Assembly: GCF_000347635.1 (NCBI RefSeq) | Contig: NC_020514.1 | Span: 992,001 to 1,056,000, forward strand | Source: Paraglaciecola psychrophila 170 | GTDB taxonomy: Bacteria > Pseudomonadota > Gammaproteobacteria > Enterobacterales > Alteromonadaceae | Length of the DNA: 64,000 nucleotides | Direction: 5' to 3' | Part shown: one piece after another, positions 46,984-57,368 of the stretch | Layout of the letters: each line of letters begins with the position of its first letter | Position numbering within the stretch: position 1 is the first letter of the stretch | Notes under the pieces: model-generated | What the model was told of the DNA's origin: nothing | What the model saw: the letters and a program-made list of their open reading frames with translations, nothing else | Databases searched by the model: none | Program-made: the position numbers and the translations under genes

Positions 46984-49234
46984 ATGAACAACCTTGGAAA
47001 AAGAAGTCGAGTGGCGTCATCGATATCACTTGCAATAGCGACTTTGATGGCCTCACCTCTGATTGCTGCAGAAAGCGATTATGAACTTGAAAAAATTACA
47101 GTCACTGCATCTAAAAGAGTCGAAAACTTACAAGATGTGGCCTCGGCCGTTACTGCGTTGTCGGCAAAGGATCTCATCAATAGTCAAATTACCCGCACGG
47201 AAGATCTCGTTAATTTATCTCCCTCTTTAACGTTTCAAAGCGGCGGCAGTGACAATGCATCCTCATTTAACATTCGCGGTATTGGCACACAGTCATATAG
47301 TTCGGGCGTTGAGCCGAGTATCGCGACCGTTATCGATGGTGTGATAATGGGACGTTCGGGCATGGCCTTTAATGAGCTTTTAGATGTGCAGCGTGTTGAA
47401 GTATTACGTGGTCCCCAAGGCATGTTGTTTGGAAAAAATGCTTCAGGTGGCGTGGTGCAGATTATCACCAATGATCCTGGCGATACCTTTGAAGCGGCTA
47501 TTAATTCAAAAGCAATTCTATCTGGCACCGATGAGTATCGAGTGAGTGGCATGGTCTCTATGCCAGTCTCAGACACTCTGGGTATCCGTGTGGCTGCGTT
47601 TACCACAGAGCGTGATGATCATATTAATAATGTGTTCAATGACCGTGATGTAAATGGCAGCAAAAACAAAGGTGGAAGAGTAAAAATCAAGTGGCAGCCC
47701 ACTGATGATTTGAGTGTGAAATGGAGCAGCGACTTTAGTGAAAGAAGCGGAGAGTGTTGTCAGCCTCAGCCGCGATCGGCTACTCCCACCGAGGCGTTTT
47801 TTTTAGGCGCAGTCAGCGCATCTGAAGATAACGACAGCATCAACGTCAGTGCAGAGCTCTACAATGAGTCGGAATCATGGGGTCACTCCTTAGAAGCTAA
47901 CTGGGAGCTTGGTGAATATACCTTAACGTCAATCTCGGCTTATCGAGATTATAATTCTAAGTCGAATCAGGATGTTGATGGCACCCCCCTGACGTTGCTT
48001 GATATCAACGCGGGCGAGTCTAATCAAACCCAACAAACCCAAGAACTACGCCTGACTTCACCTCAAAATCAAACTCTGACGTATGTGGTGGGCCTGTATT
48101 ATTTTGAACAGCGCATGAATCGAGATTTCCAGCGGGTTTATCACGATATTTTTGGAAATTTTGTCCCTACATTTCCAGGCCTGAAATTTGGCTCTCAATA
48201 CGAGGCGACGGTTGATAGCATTAGTTATGCGGGATTCGGTCAGTTTGAGGTCAACATCAGTGATACCTTCCGCCTACTCGGCGGCGCTCGCTACACCAAC
48301 GAGCAATTGGACTTCGAATTCGAAAGAGAACAAGGGGCAGGCGTTTATGCACCTATTGTGGCTAACCAAGCCTTGTATCAAGATTCTACCAAGGATACTG
48401 ACTTCTCATTCAAAGTGGGCGCTCAGTGGGACATGAATAAAGACGTAATGAGTTATGTGACCCTTACCGAGGGGTACAAAGGACCAGCCTTTAATGTCAT
48501 TTTTGAAATGACCAGTGATAACACGCTACCGGTTGCACCTGAAACTAGCAACGCTATTGAAGTGGGGATTAAGTCCAGATTGTTCAATAACCATTTGGTG
48601 CTTAACACCGCCCTGTTTCAGAGCAACTATGACAATTTTCAAGCTCAAGCTCAAGATGCCAATTCATCCGCCTTTACCTTGCTTAACGCAGGTGAGGTTC
48701 GTACTCGCGGGATAGAGGTAGATTTCCAGGCGAGACCTAATGAAGATATGATGATTTCAGGTGGACTTGCTTACATTGATGCACAAATTGTCGATTTTAA
48801 AGGTGGGCCATGCAGTCCACGGCAAGTTGCGATTAACGAAAATTCTTGTGGGGGTAACAGTCAAGACTTGTCTGGTAAAGACCTACCTTTTTTCGCCAAA
48901 CGTGAAATTTAATTTGTCAGTAGAGTACTTTATGTCCTTAGGTGGAGATCATGAATTAGTGCCTCGTGCTACTTATCGCTGGCAAGGTGATGAGTTGTTT
49001 TCTATGGATCAGGACAAAGAAAAAAGCCAAGACGCTTACGGTGTTTTGGATATCTCTGTAAGACTAGAATCCCTAGACCAATCCTATAGCGTCACCTTGT
49101 TTGTTAATAACGCTTTAGACGAAAATTATGTCGATGCCATTATTCACAATAATATCTGGGCCGGATCCTACGACCATTTTTATTCGGCAAAAAGTGAACG
49201 TACTGCTGGTATCGACTTCAGATACACTTGGTAG
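46984..49234 (+). CDS. TonB-dependent receptor, apparent frameshift
   Basis: About 750 residues. Signal peptide, then a TonB-box region (YELEKITVTASKRVENLQDV), the plug (LVNLSPSLTFQSGGSDNASS, FNIRGIGTQSYSSGVEPSIA, LDVQRVEVLRGPQGMLFGKN) and a long barrel. At the T6 run 48888-48893 the frame runs into a stop; removing one T gives KDLPFSPNVKFNLSVEYF and the final barrel strands ending in SERTAGIDFRYTW, as expected for an outer-membrane terminus. The plug type is that of receptors for organic substrates in sphingomonads and alteromonads, not of siderophore receptors only. It lies 91 bases after the GH3 gene. A hairpin terminator follows. Confidence 0.88.
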
Positions 49235-49265
49235 CCGCTAGCCATACCCGTTAAGTTACAGCACT

Positions 49266-49295
49266 AACCGTCTGCTTTGAAATGAGCAGGCGGTT
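49266..49295 (+). terminator. Rho-independent terminator after the TonB receptor gene
   Basis: AACCGTCTGCT, 8-base loop, AGCAGGCGGTT: an 11-bp stem with one G-U pair, followed by CCTTTTGT. It lies 31 bases after the receptor stop codon and 35 bases before the sulfatase start, so the sulfatase may have its own promoter or rely on readthrough. Confidence 0.8.
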
Positions 49296-49330
49296 CCTTT
49301 TGTCACTATGGAGCAAAAAAGGAGCAAAAA

Positions 49331-50857
49331 ATGTACTACCAGAAATTTTTATTATCTATCTCGTTTTTTATGTTGTCGATGGTTGGACTCACTGTGGCCG
49401 CGGAACAAGCACTAAGCGAAGAAATAGCTAATAACGAAGTCGTGACAACAAGTGAGATTACTAGCCCGCCAGACAAACCGAATATTGTGTTTATATTTGC
49501 CGATGATTTGGGATACGGTGATATTGGGGCGTACGGCTCAACAACCATCAACACTCCCAATATCGACAAAATGGCCGCGCAAGGAGCCAAGTTTGACGAG
49601 TTTTATGCTGCATCACCGGTGTGTACACCTTCTCGCGCGGGTTTGCTAACTGGCCGTTACCCCATTCGTCAGGGGATCCATAATGTGTTTTTCCCAGAAA
49701 GCTTCCAGGGAATGGATCCAGAAGAAATTACCATTGCTGAAGTATTAAAGGGTGCTGGGTACGCCACTGGTTTAGTGGGTAAATGGCACTTGGGTCACCA
49801 CGAACAGTATATGCCTTGGAATCAGGGATTTGATGAATTTTTTGGGCTACCTTACAGCAACGACATGGGTGGCTTATATTATTTCAATAACAAAGACATA
49901 GATTTTGAAGAAGTGGATCAGCGTTACATGACCAAAACCTATACGGATCAGGCGCTGCAATTCATTGATAAACATCAGGAGCAGCCCTTCTTTTTATATC
50001 TCGCTCATAATATGCCTCACGTGCCTATTTATGCTTCGCCAGAATTTGAAGGTCAATCGGCTGGTGGCGCTTACGGCGACGTGGTTGAAGAATTGGACTG
50101 GAGTGTCGGCCAGGTTCTAAAAAGATTAGACGAACTCAATCTGTCAGAAAATACGCTGGTGATTTTCACCAGCGATAATGGTCCATGGTTACTGATGGGG
50201 GATGAGGGAGGGTCTGCTGGGCCGCTTCGAGAGGGCAAACAATTTACATTTGAAGGCGGCATGAGAGTACCTACTGTTGCCTATTGGCCAGGGACAATTA
50301 GCCAAGGAACAAAACCTCAGGGATTGGCGACTATGATGGACTGGTTGCCGACCTTTGCAAATTTGGCAAATGTGCCTGTTCCTGCTGACCGTGTTATTGA
50401 TGGCAGAGATATCACCGGTTTATTAACCGGCAAGGGAACACGAGCTGAGCAAACATTGTTTTATTACATGAACGGCGAATTACGTGCTTATCGTAATGGC
50501 AATTGGAAGATTAAACTGCCTTATAAAGGCCAAGTCGGGTTTCTCTCTTGGTTACAAGATGGGTTTGTTTCAGGCCATGAGTTACTGCTGTTTAACCTTA
50601 AGGATGATCCGGGTGAAAGCAACAATTTAGTCGCTGAAAATGCTAACAGAGTAGAGGTTATGCTTGCAGAGATTGATGAATTTAAAGCCTCGTTGGGTAC
50701 TTTACCAGAGGCCAAAAAAACCGGGAAAAATATGGATTATGGCCCCTATATTCGACTTGTTTCAGGTTTAGGCGCAAAAATGTTGCTGGTATTTGTACTT
50801 GGCTCGTTTTTTATATTCTGGGTGATACGCAAGTGTATACGTTTAGCTCGACGCTAG
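49331..50857 (+). CDS. Sulfatase (formylglycine-dependent, arylsulfatase type)
   Basis: 508 residues. A signal peptide is followed by the metal-binding NIVFIFADDLGYGDIGAYGS and the sulfatase signature SPVCTPSRAGLLTGRYPIRQ, with Cys98 as the residue converted to formylglycine. GYATGLVGKWHLGHHEQYMP and TSDNGPWLLMGDEGG complete the active site. A hydrophobic C-terminal segment (LLVFVLGSFFIFWVIRKCIR) suggests membrane anchoring. It would remove a sulfate ester from a substrate in the periplasm or at the surface. A GGAG lies shortly upstream of ATG. No sulfatase-maturating enzyme gene is in the window. It is grouped with a GH3 enzyme, receptor and hydroxylase. Confidence 0.92.
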   Translation: MYYQKFLLSISFFMLSMVGLTVAAEQALSEEIANNEVVTTSEITSPPDKPNIVFIFADDLGYGDIGAYGSTTINTPNIDKMAAQGAKFDEFYAASPVCTPSRAGLLTGRYPIRQGIHNVFFPESFQGMDPEEITIAEVLKGAGYATGLVGKWHLGHHEQYMPWNQGFDEFFGLPYSNDMGGLYYFNNKDIDFEEVDQRYMTKTYTDQALQFIDKHQEQPFFLYLAHNMPHVPIYASPEFEGQSAGGAYGDVVEELDWSVGQVLKRLDELNLSENTLVIFTSDNGPWLLMGDEGGSAGPLREGKQFTFEGGMRVPTVAYWPGTISQGTKPQGLATMMDWLPTFANLANVPVPADRVIDGRDITGLLTGKGTRAEQTLFYYMNGELRAYRNGNWKIKLPYKGQVGFLSWLQDGFVSGHELLLFNLKDDPGESNNLVAENANRVEVMLAEIDEFKASLGTLPEAKKTGKNMDYGPYIRLVSGLGAKMLLVFVLGSFFIFWVIRKCIRLARR

Positions 50858-50933
50858 TGGCCTTGATTGTTCTGCCTGTTAGTACTGGGCAGTTACTGCA
50901 AAGCAGATTATTGTGCATAGGAGGACAGATGTG

Positions 50934-51455
50934 ATGAAAGGGTTTACCTACTATCTAGCCACTGCGATGTTGCTTGTATCAGTGAGTACCGTTGGGGCAG
51001 CAGAGCATGGTAAAAACATCTCTGAATTAGAGCAACTCGTGATTGAAAGAGATTGCGAGGCGCTCGCCATAGCCTATACCCATGGGGTGGATCTTGAACA
51101 CCCCGAAAAGGTGGCACAATTATTCACTAATGATGGTCTTTGGCAGATTGGCAACCAGAAAGTGCAAGGACGTGATGCCATTCATACCTTTTTTATTTCA
51201 CAGCAGGCACAAAAAGATTTTGTGAGTCGACATGTCTTAAGCAATCATAAGGTCACAGTTAATAACAGCTCTAGTGCCAGTGGAATTTCATATGTAACTT
51301 TGTATCACTTCAAGGGTGAGCTGGGCAGTGAAACCATGATTGACACTGGCCATCCATATGCAGTTGTGGTGTATCAAGACGAATATGTGGCCACTAAACA
51401 AGGTTGGAAAATAAAAAGCCGGAATATATTGCCTAGTTTTGTTGGAAAAAAATAA
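50934..51455 (+). CDS. Secreted SnoaL-like (NTF2-fold) protein
   Basis: About 173 residues from ATG 50934, which has AGGAGG 9 bases upstream. A signal peptide (LATAMLLVSVSTVGAA) is followed by a SnoaL-like domain: YTHGVDLEHPEKVAQLFTND, GLWQIGNQKVQGRDAIHTFF, RHVLSNHKVTVNN and YAVVVYQDEYVATKQGWKIK. This fold includes isomerases, dehydratases and hydroxylating proteins acting on steroids and polyketides, but catalysis cannot be assigned from sequence. It lies between the sulfatase and the hydroxylase in the same direction. Confidence 0.8.
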   Translation: MKGFTYYLATAMLLVSVSTVGAAEHGKNISELEQLVIERDCEALAIAYTHGVDLEHPEKVAQLFTNDGLWQIGNQKVQGRDAIHTFFISQQAQKDFVSRHVLSNHKVTVNNSSSASGISYVTLYHFKGELGSETMIDTGHPYAVVVYQDEYVATKQGWKIKSRNILPSFVGKK

Positions 51456-51501
51456 TCTTAAAGTAAAGCGAACAACCTATTGAATTAACGAGAGAAGATG
51501 A

Positions 51502-52596
51502 ATGAACATTATTACTTATGCAACACCCTTTTTTTTATTGGCTATATTGCTCGAACTGGCCTGGGGTTGGTTTAGAAAAAACAACACTTATCGTCTTAAT
51601 GACAGTGTGAATAGTCTTTCTCTAGGTATGCTGCGCACCTTAAGCCAAATTATGTTTATTGGTATTGGCGCGGTGGTTTTTGCAAAAGTAGAAAATGAAT
51701 GGGCTATTTTTTCATTTGATAAAAGTCTTGCGTTGCATTGGATTGTAGCCATCCTCATTTACGATTTTTGCTACTACTGGTTTCATCGCATCAGCCATGA
51801 ACGCCAGTTTTTCTGGGGCTCTCATGTAGTGCATCACCAAAGTGAAGACTATAATTTGTCAACGGCTTTAAGGCAGACAGGCACCGGTTTATTTACTACT
51901 TGGATATTCTTTGTACCGTGTTTTTTGCTTGGCATCCCGCTTTATATGTATATAACCATTTCTACTGGGCACCTTGTCTATCAATTTTGGATACATACTC
52001 AACACATTCCCAAACTGGGATTTCTTGAGTGGTTTTTAGTGACCCCATCGAACCATCGCGTTCATCATGCGCAAAATGCTCGATACATAGATAAGAATTA
52101 CGGTGGGTTATTCATTATATGGGACCGGATATTTGGGACCTTCGCTGAAGAAGATGAAAGTGAAGATATTATCTATGGTTTGAGAACGGCCCTAAATAGT
52201 TGGAACCCCTTGTGGGCCAACGTGCATGTATTTGTTGGTATGTTCCGTGACGCCTGTAGAGCCGAAAGTTACCGAGATAAGTGGGCAATGTTATTCTCTC
52301 GCACGGGTTGGCGCCCTAGTGATGTAGCACGTAAATACCCCATTGAGAAAACCGACCTGGCAAATTTTCACAAATATAACCCCACGTTATCGTCAAAAGT
52401 AAAAGTGATGGTTTTTTTATACTATATGCTGATGTTGGGATTTTTTATGTGGCTTATGGCCAATGTCGGATCCATGTCGTATCTGTATCAAGTTGGCGGC
52501 GGCTTAATATTGACTTTGTTTGCGTTGGTGCTTGGTGTGGTAATGAACAATCGCAATTCCAACAAAGCCATTCTAAAAAAGGGCAATACCGGCTAG
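51502..52596 (+). CDS. Sterol desaturase/fatty acid hydroxylase family membrane protein
   Basis: 364 residues with several membrane helices and the di-iron histidine boxes: YYWFHRISHERQFFWGSHVV (HxxxH), HHQSEDYNLSTALRQT after HVVHH, and NHRVHHAQN. Family members hydroxylate or desaturate sterols and other lipids, or cleave ether lipids, using oxygen. An additional C-terminal hydrophobic region (residues about 300-345) follows. It begins 46 bases after the SnoaL-like gene with GAGAAG as a modest ribosome-binding site. Its presence in a locus with a sulfatase and glycosidase hints at a sterol-like or lipid substrate. Confidence 0.88.
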   Translation: MNIITYATPFFLLAILLELAWGWFRKNNTYRLNDSVNSLSLGMLRTLSQIMFIGIGAVVFAKVENEWAIFSFDKSLALHWIVAILIYDFCYYWFHRISHERQFFWGSHVVHHQSEDYNLSTALRQTGTGLFTTWIFFVPCFLLGIPLYMYITISTGHLVYQFWIHTQHIPKLGFLEWFLVTPSNHRVHHAQNARYIDKNYGGLFIIWDRIFGTFAEEDESEDIIYGLRTALNSWNPLWANVHVFVGMFRDACRAESYRDKWAMLFSRTGWRPSDVARKYPIEKTDLANFHKYNPTLSSKVKVMVFLYYMLMLGFFMWLMANVGSMSYLYQVGGGLILTLFALVLGVVMNNRNSNKAILKKGNTG

Positions 52597-52838
52597 GTCT
52601 GCCCCACGGGCTCTGCCAAAACCAATTTGTCTCAGCCGCTCTTTGTACCTGAATAAAACCGATTTTGGGCCCGCTTAAAACAGGGGGCTCAAGATATCAA
52701 AACAGACCAATAAGTATCTGGGGTCTGAGTCTGGAATATCCCCACAAAATAAACAGGTAAGTCATTTTAAAATAATTTGGAATATTCACGTTACGTGGTG
52801 ATCAGATCACTCGTCAAACATCACTGTAAACCTATACC

Positions 52839-53165
52839 ATGAATGAAGTTGTTATTTTGAAGACGTTTCTTACAGCTGTCACGCCTAAAATGTATAAAGT
52901 TAGACGAGCGGCATTAACAAATTGTGTGAGCAGTTTGTTAGATGGAGCTAAAGTCAGTGTAACCTTTATGGGACGCGGGATTTCATATTCAGTATATGAA
53001 AAAAATCTCATCAAACAAGCTGACCGTTTGTTGTCTAATAAACATGTTGTGAATGAACAATTACCCATCTACCGAGCAATCTGTACGCAATATACGAATG
53101 CTTCATCACGTTCTATTATTTTGATTAACTGGTCGGAATTAGATACGTATAAAGTGAACAGCTGA
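52839..53165 (+). pseudogene. IS4-family transposase, N-terminal remnant
   Basis: 108 residues: ALTNCVSSLLDGAKVSVTFM, GRGISYSVYEKNLIKQADRL, LSNKHVVNEQLPIYRAICTQ and IILINWSELDTYKVNS match the opening of IS4-type transposases, where the first catalytic Asp region is usually WSDLD; here it is WSELD. The rest is missing after 53165. The short stretch to 53340 shows no further homology. A GGGGTCTGAGTCTGGAAT repeat motif lies just upstream at about 52718. Confidence 0.8.
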
Positions 53166-53340
53166 TTTCGTTATTATTTGTGATCAAATTGCGATTTAAT
53201 ATACTTATACACACCACATACTTTAAAAACATTTTTGCTAAATCAAAAACCGTTGTTTATATATTATCTTGGACGTTCGTTATGACAATAGTCTGTTTAA
53301 ATATACTATTCTGGCGTATTGAGGCCTTATTATGTAGCGT

Positions 53341-53364
53341 GCATCTCATCACCCACCATAATTT
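53341..53364 (-). repeat. Second copy of the RAYT-side 24-bp repeat
   Basis: AAATTATGGTGGGTGATGAG and ATGC on the minus strand, two changes from 35738-35761. It begins 3 bases after the stop codon of the helicase gene. No intact RAYT is adjacent. Confidence 0.7.
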
Positions 53365-53366
53365 AG

Positions 53367-56286
53367 CTAAAGATAAGATTCCAACTCAGGCCATTGAATG
53401 CTTGCTGGGTCTCTGCCATTTTTACAGCTTAATGCTTCGTCGCCTTTAAAGTTTCGACATCCCCAAAAGTCACCTTTAGGCCCTTTTCTTAGTACCATTT
53501 CTGCGTCGCATTTATCACAAATTGGGATAATATGGTTACAGTTCGTATCGAGGCATAGCTTAAAGCCAGTATGGCGTTTACGCGTCATCGGACTAGAACA
53601 TTGCTGGCAAGGTTGTTCTTTATGCCTACATCGAGGAAATAAAGAACAACAATAAAAAATACCATAACGACCAGTTTGTTTTTTTAACTACGCCAGTATC
53701 GCAACGCATGCAATTAATATCATCGGTATACACTTGCTCGTTTTCACTGCTGAACTCGTCTAGTTCTATATCGTGCTCCGCCATTAGCTCCTGCACAAAA
53801 CCACTGGTATTGGCCATATCTGCAATAATATAAACCCTATGTCTTGCGCGCGTGAGTGCGACATAAAAAAGTCGCCTTTCTTCTGCGTGGGGGTAATCTT
53901 CCTGCGGGGGTAAAAGTGCATCTAAAATAGCCGGTGTGGCTTTTTCGGAAGGAAAGCCATGTTTACCCTTTTGCAGGCCGATGATGACCACGTAATCTGC
54001 TTCTTTACCTTTGGCGGCATGAAAGGTGTGAGCTTGCATTTTTAATAGAGGATATTTAGCGCTGAGTGTTTGAATATCAGCATGACTTGGAAGTTTAAAC
54101 CCGAACCGTGCTAACAAATATACGGTAACGGGCTTACATGTTTTCGAGTAAATAGCCTGTAATACATCGTCTACAGCGCCGTTAGATAATTCTATTAGTG
54201 AGCTTTGATAATTAGCGACTGTGTGATCCCCTCTTCTTAATAGTGAAATCGCGGGTGTGGCAACATGGGTTAGCGAGGTGATTGTTTTGTGTAGTTGAGC
54301 GGGGTTTTTACTAATGAAGTCTGAGGTGACTTGCCCGATTTTATTATTAAAGCGAAACGTTACATCTAGTTCGGTTTGCGTAGTCAAGCCAAAGTACTTT
54401 GCAAATTGGGTGGTTAATCTTATGTCTGCGCCACTAAATCGATAGATAGCTTGCCAATCATCACCAACAGCAAAAACAGAGCTACCATTATTGTTATCAC
54501 GCAGTGCTTTGACTAATCTCGCTCTAGGCTTAGATATATCCTGAAACTCATCCACCATAATGCATCGCCATGGAGATGTAAAAAGACCAGATTCAACGTA
54601 ATCTATCGCCTTGATAATCATGTCTTCAAAGTCGACTTCATCTCGCTGATGTAAATGGTGGTTGTAAGATGACATTATAGGTTTAAGCAATGCTAATGCT
54701 GTTTCTGCTTGTTTAGTATCCTCGGCCCTGTTGATGATATCTGTTTGGGCTTTTTCATCTAAATCTGCGGCTTTATAAAGTCCGAGTAATTTACCGAAAA
54801 GCTCAGCTAAAACGCTTATTCTTCCCGTTTCCCTTAAGCTTGCTAAGATGGATTCAATAGGCAAAATTTCATAGTCAATTTTATGTTCAGATAAAGCGTT
54901 TTGCAGTTCGTTCAATAAAGTATCTTGCTTATGCTGTGCATAAGTTAACGTTACACATCTAGTGTTATAACGTTGATGTGTGGCCTTTTTCCACGCTATA
55001 GATGCGTGGTATTGGTCTTTATCAATATACGGCGCAGTATTACCTGCTTCATCGACGCCATAATATTCGATATAAAGTTCATATTCAGGCAAGTAAAAGT
55101 CAGGTTTATACTGCCTGCGCGCCACTGTTTTTACATCAAATTGATATGCTGCTGCGTATTCGTAATCTATGCCATGATAAAAAAGCCAGTTGGCAATATA
55201 GAGCTCACCAAAGCTTTTTACTTTATCTCCTTTAAGACTAAGGATATCGTTATCATTTAAGTAGTGGTAATAATCGCCAAGGGTTTGAAAGTCAAAATCA
55301 TTCTTTTCTACATAATAATATTGACTGAAGTAATCTAACACCCGTGCTCGATATTCTGACTGGTTTTCAATCAGAGATTCAAAAGAATTGTGTAACCACT
55401 CAGCTTTGACTTTTTCATCTTCAGCAAACACCGAAAGGCTGGGTCTTCCTCCTTCGACTTGTGAAATGATGCTAAGTCCTAGACTATGAAATGTGGCTGC
55501 TTTTATTTTATCTGTGGTCAGTTTATCTTGAATTCTTTGATTCATTTCATCAGCGGCTTTGCGACCGTAGGCAAGTAATAAAATATCATCATATTTTGCC
55601 TGCTGGCTCTGAACCAAATAGCCTGCTCTAGCGATCATTACGCTAGTTTTTCCGGTTCCAGCACCCGCGAGTAATAAATTATTATCGTCGTCAATAATGC
55701 ACGCTGTGCGTTGTCGCTCAGTTAAAGGGTTGGATTCAACCTGATCGAAAAATGATTTGTGATGCTGTAGTTGTTCTTTTACATAGCGGTGTTGGAAAAA
55801 ATGGGTGGCAACATTATCCCATTTTGAGTATTTGTCTAATAATTGAATTTTCTTTTCTATCAACGCTAAGCTGTTACTTTCCTTAATCCATGGAAACCAG
55901 CGACTACGCTCTTGCAGCGCTAAGGATTTAATGTCGCTGATGCGTGACTGACGCAAAAAACCATGGCTCAGAATGTTGGCTATTTTCTCAAGTAAAGCAT
56001 CAAGTTTAGCTATATTCGCGTTTACCCAATACTGGTCGAAACGCGTTTTTAAAAAGTGATCACTATGATAACCCATCATCGTTAACGTGACGTTTTGGTC
56101 AGCAGTCGAAAAATGAATAGTTTGACCCAAAAAACCAAACTTAAAAGATAATGGAGTGGTCACTTCACTCCATTGAATTTGCTGGTTGGTTTTGTTGTGT
56201 GTAACTGCTAAGGCATGCTCGTTAAAAGCTAATGGTATTTTATTAGAAAATATTCGACCGAATATACTGGGTACAATAGAATTCAT
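53367..56286 (-). CDS. Helicase IV (HelD)-like UvrD-family DNA helicase, apparent frameshift
   Basis: About 970 residues when one base of the T7 run 53679-53685 is removed. The N-terminal region (about 200 residues) is that of HelD-type helicases. Walker A is NLLLAGAGTGKTSVMIARAG; then LLLAYGRKAADEMNQRI, MVDEFQDISKPRARLVKAL (Walker B), VFAVGDDWQAIYRFSGADIR and HTFHAAKGKEADYVVIIGLQ follow, and VALTRARHRVYII closes the motor. The restored C-terminus carries topoisomerase-type zinc ribbons (NCMRCDTGVVKKQTGRYGIF, QPCQQCSSPMTRKR, CDKCDAEMVLRKGPKGDFWG). The protein unwinds DNA 3' to 5'. Without the correction the zinc ribbons are lost. Confidence 0.88.
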
Positions 56287-56715
56287 CTACGACAGAATGC
56301 CCAAGTGAAATTAAAGAGATGCCACTATTTTAAGTTAATCTGCACTATAAGTGTAAAGAAATAATGGTCCTAAATTTTGATTGGATCAGCAGCTCCAAGG
56401 GTAGATCGGTTGAAAGATAACCGTTATGGTTTTTTTAATGTAAAAACCCACACATCGTCATTCTCTGACAAGTGATAATGATGAAAACCCCATCACAATT
56501 GTTACAAATTTAACAAACTATAAAATTTAGACTGCATCAGGGATAAGAGTAAATTTTCGACACTATAGTGTTTGCTTTAAACCTCTTGAGCAATTATTTA
56601 CGATTAGACTGTTACGAGTCAGCCCACGGTGTCTGCCACAGTAAGTCATTCAGCGAGGTAATAATTGAGAGGTGTTTTTCAAGTGAGCTGGTCTATGGCG
56701 GATATATTGGTTGGC
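56287..56715. other. Intergenic stretch, no recognised feature
   Basis: Between the divergent helicase start and a decayed RAYT. AT-rich and without a supported gene; presumably includes the helicase promoter. Confidence 0.5.
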
Positions 56716-57178
56716 GAAGTACTACTCCAAAAACATGAGGTAGATATTCAAACGTGGGTATTCATGACCATATTATTTGTACGTCTCAACGTGTCAACGA
56801 TATCAGCAAAATGATGTCATCCTTAGGGAGGCATTATGTGTGTTACTTCAATTATACCTAAAGTAAATCGGGGCGCTGTGGGAAGTGCGCCATAAATTCT
56901 GTTTAGTTGAAGCCGAAAATTATCTATTGCACGTGTATCGTTATATCGAATTAAACTCTGTCAGAGCAGAGATGGTTAATACACCATCGGCATACAAATA
57001 CTTAAGTTATCAAATCAATGGCCTGGGAAAAGTGTCCGATTTATGCACTCCACATGCTCTTTATCTCACAATAGACCATTCAGCTAAAGGAAGGAAACTC
57101 GCTTATCGAGAATTATTTAAAGACCATGTTGATGGTGCTTCGTTAGCAGAGATACGAGATGCCACCAATAAAGGTTAG
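56716..57178 (+). pseudogene. Decayed REP-associated tyrosine transposase (second type)
   Basis: Three overlapping frames recover a RAYT of a different subfamily from the other two: EVLLQKHEVDIQTWVFMT, then IICTSQRVNDISKMMSSLGR with HYVCYFNYT and a stop, then HKFCLVEAENYLLHVYRYIE with LNSVRAEMVNTPSAYKYLSY to the end. The HUH motif expected after FMT is altered to HDHII. The start of the gene is missing. The downstream frame from 56885 to 57178 is open but is only a fragment. Confidence 0.8.
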
Positions 57179-57368
57179 CAATAGGTAATGAACATTTTAA
57201 ACAGGAAATTAAAGCGCTAATGGCAGGCGTATGTTGCCAGCAAAAATGATGAGACCTTTAGAGGTTTAAAGCTGTAGTTTACTTTGACCTTGGATTCTAT
57301 GTCCTGATGAAACTCTGCTTTTAATTAACGCATCCGTTGCGGTGCAAGAGTACGCCTTTAAACATCTA

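Noticed and set aside
20632-48893. Programmed +1 frameshifting as explanation of the split genes
   Set aside because: No slippery heptamer with stop and stimulatory structure common to the sites; the single-base homopolymer pattern is explained more simply by base-calling error.
53180-53449. 89-residue plus-strand open frame with hydrophobic segments
   Set aside because: Its second half overlaps the helicase C-terminus on the other strand and the repeat at 53341; no start signal or family similarity.
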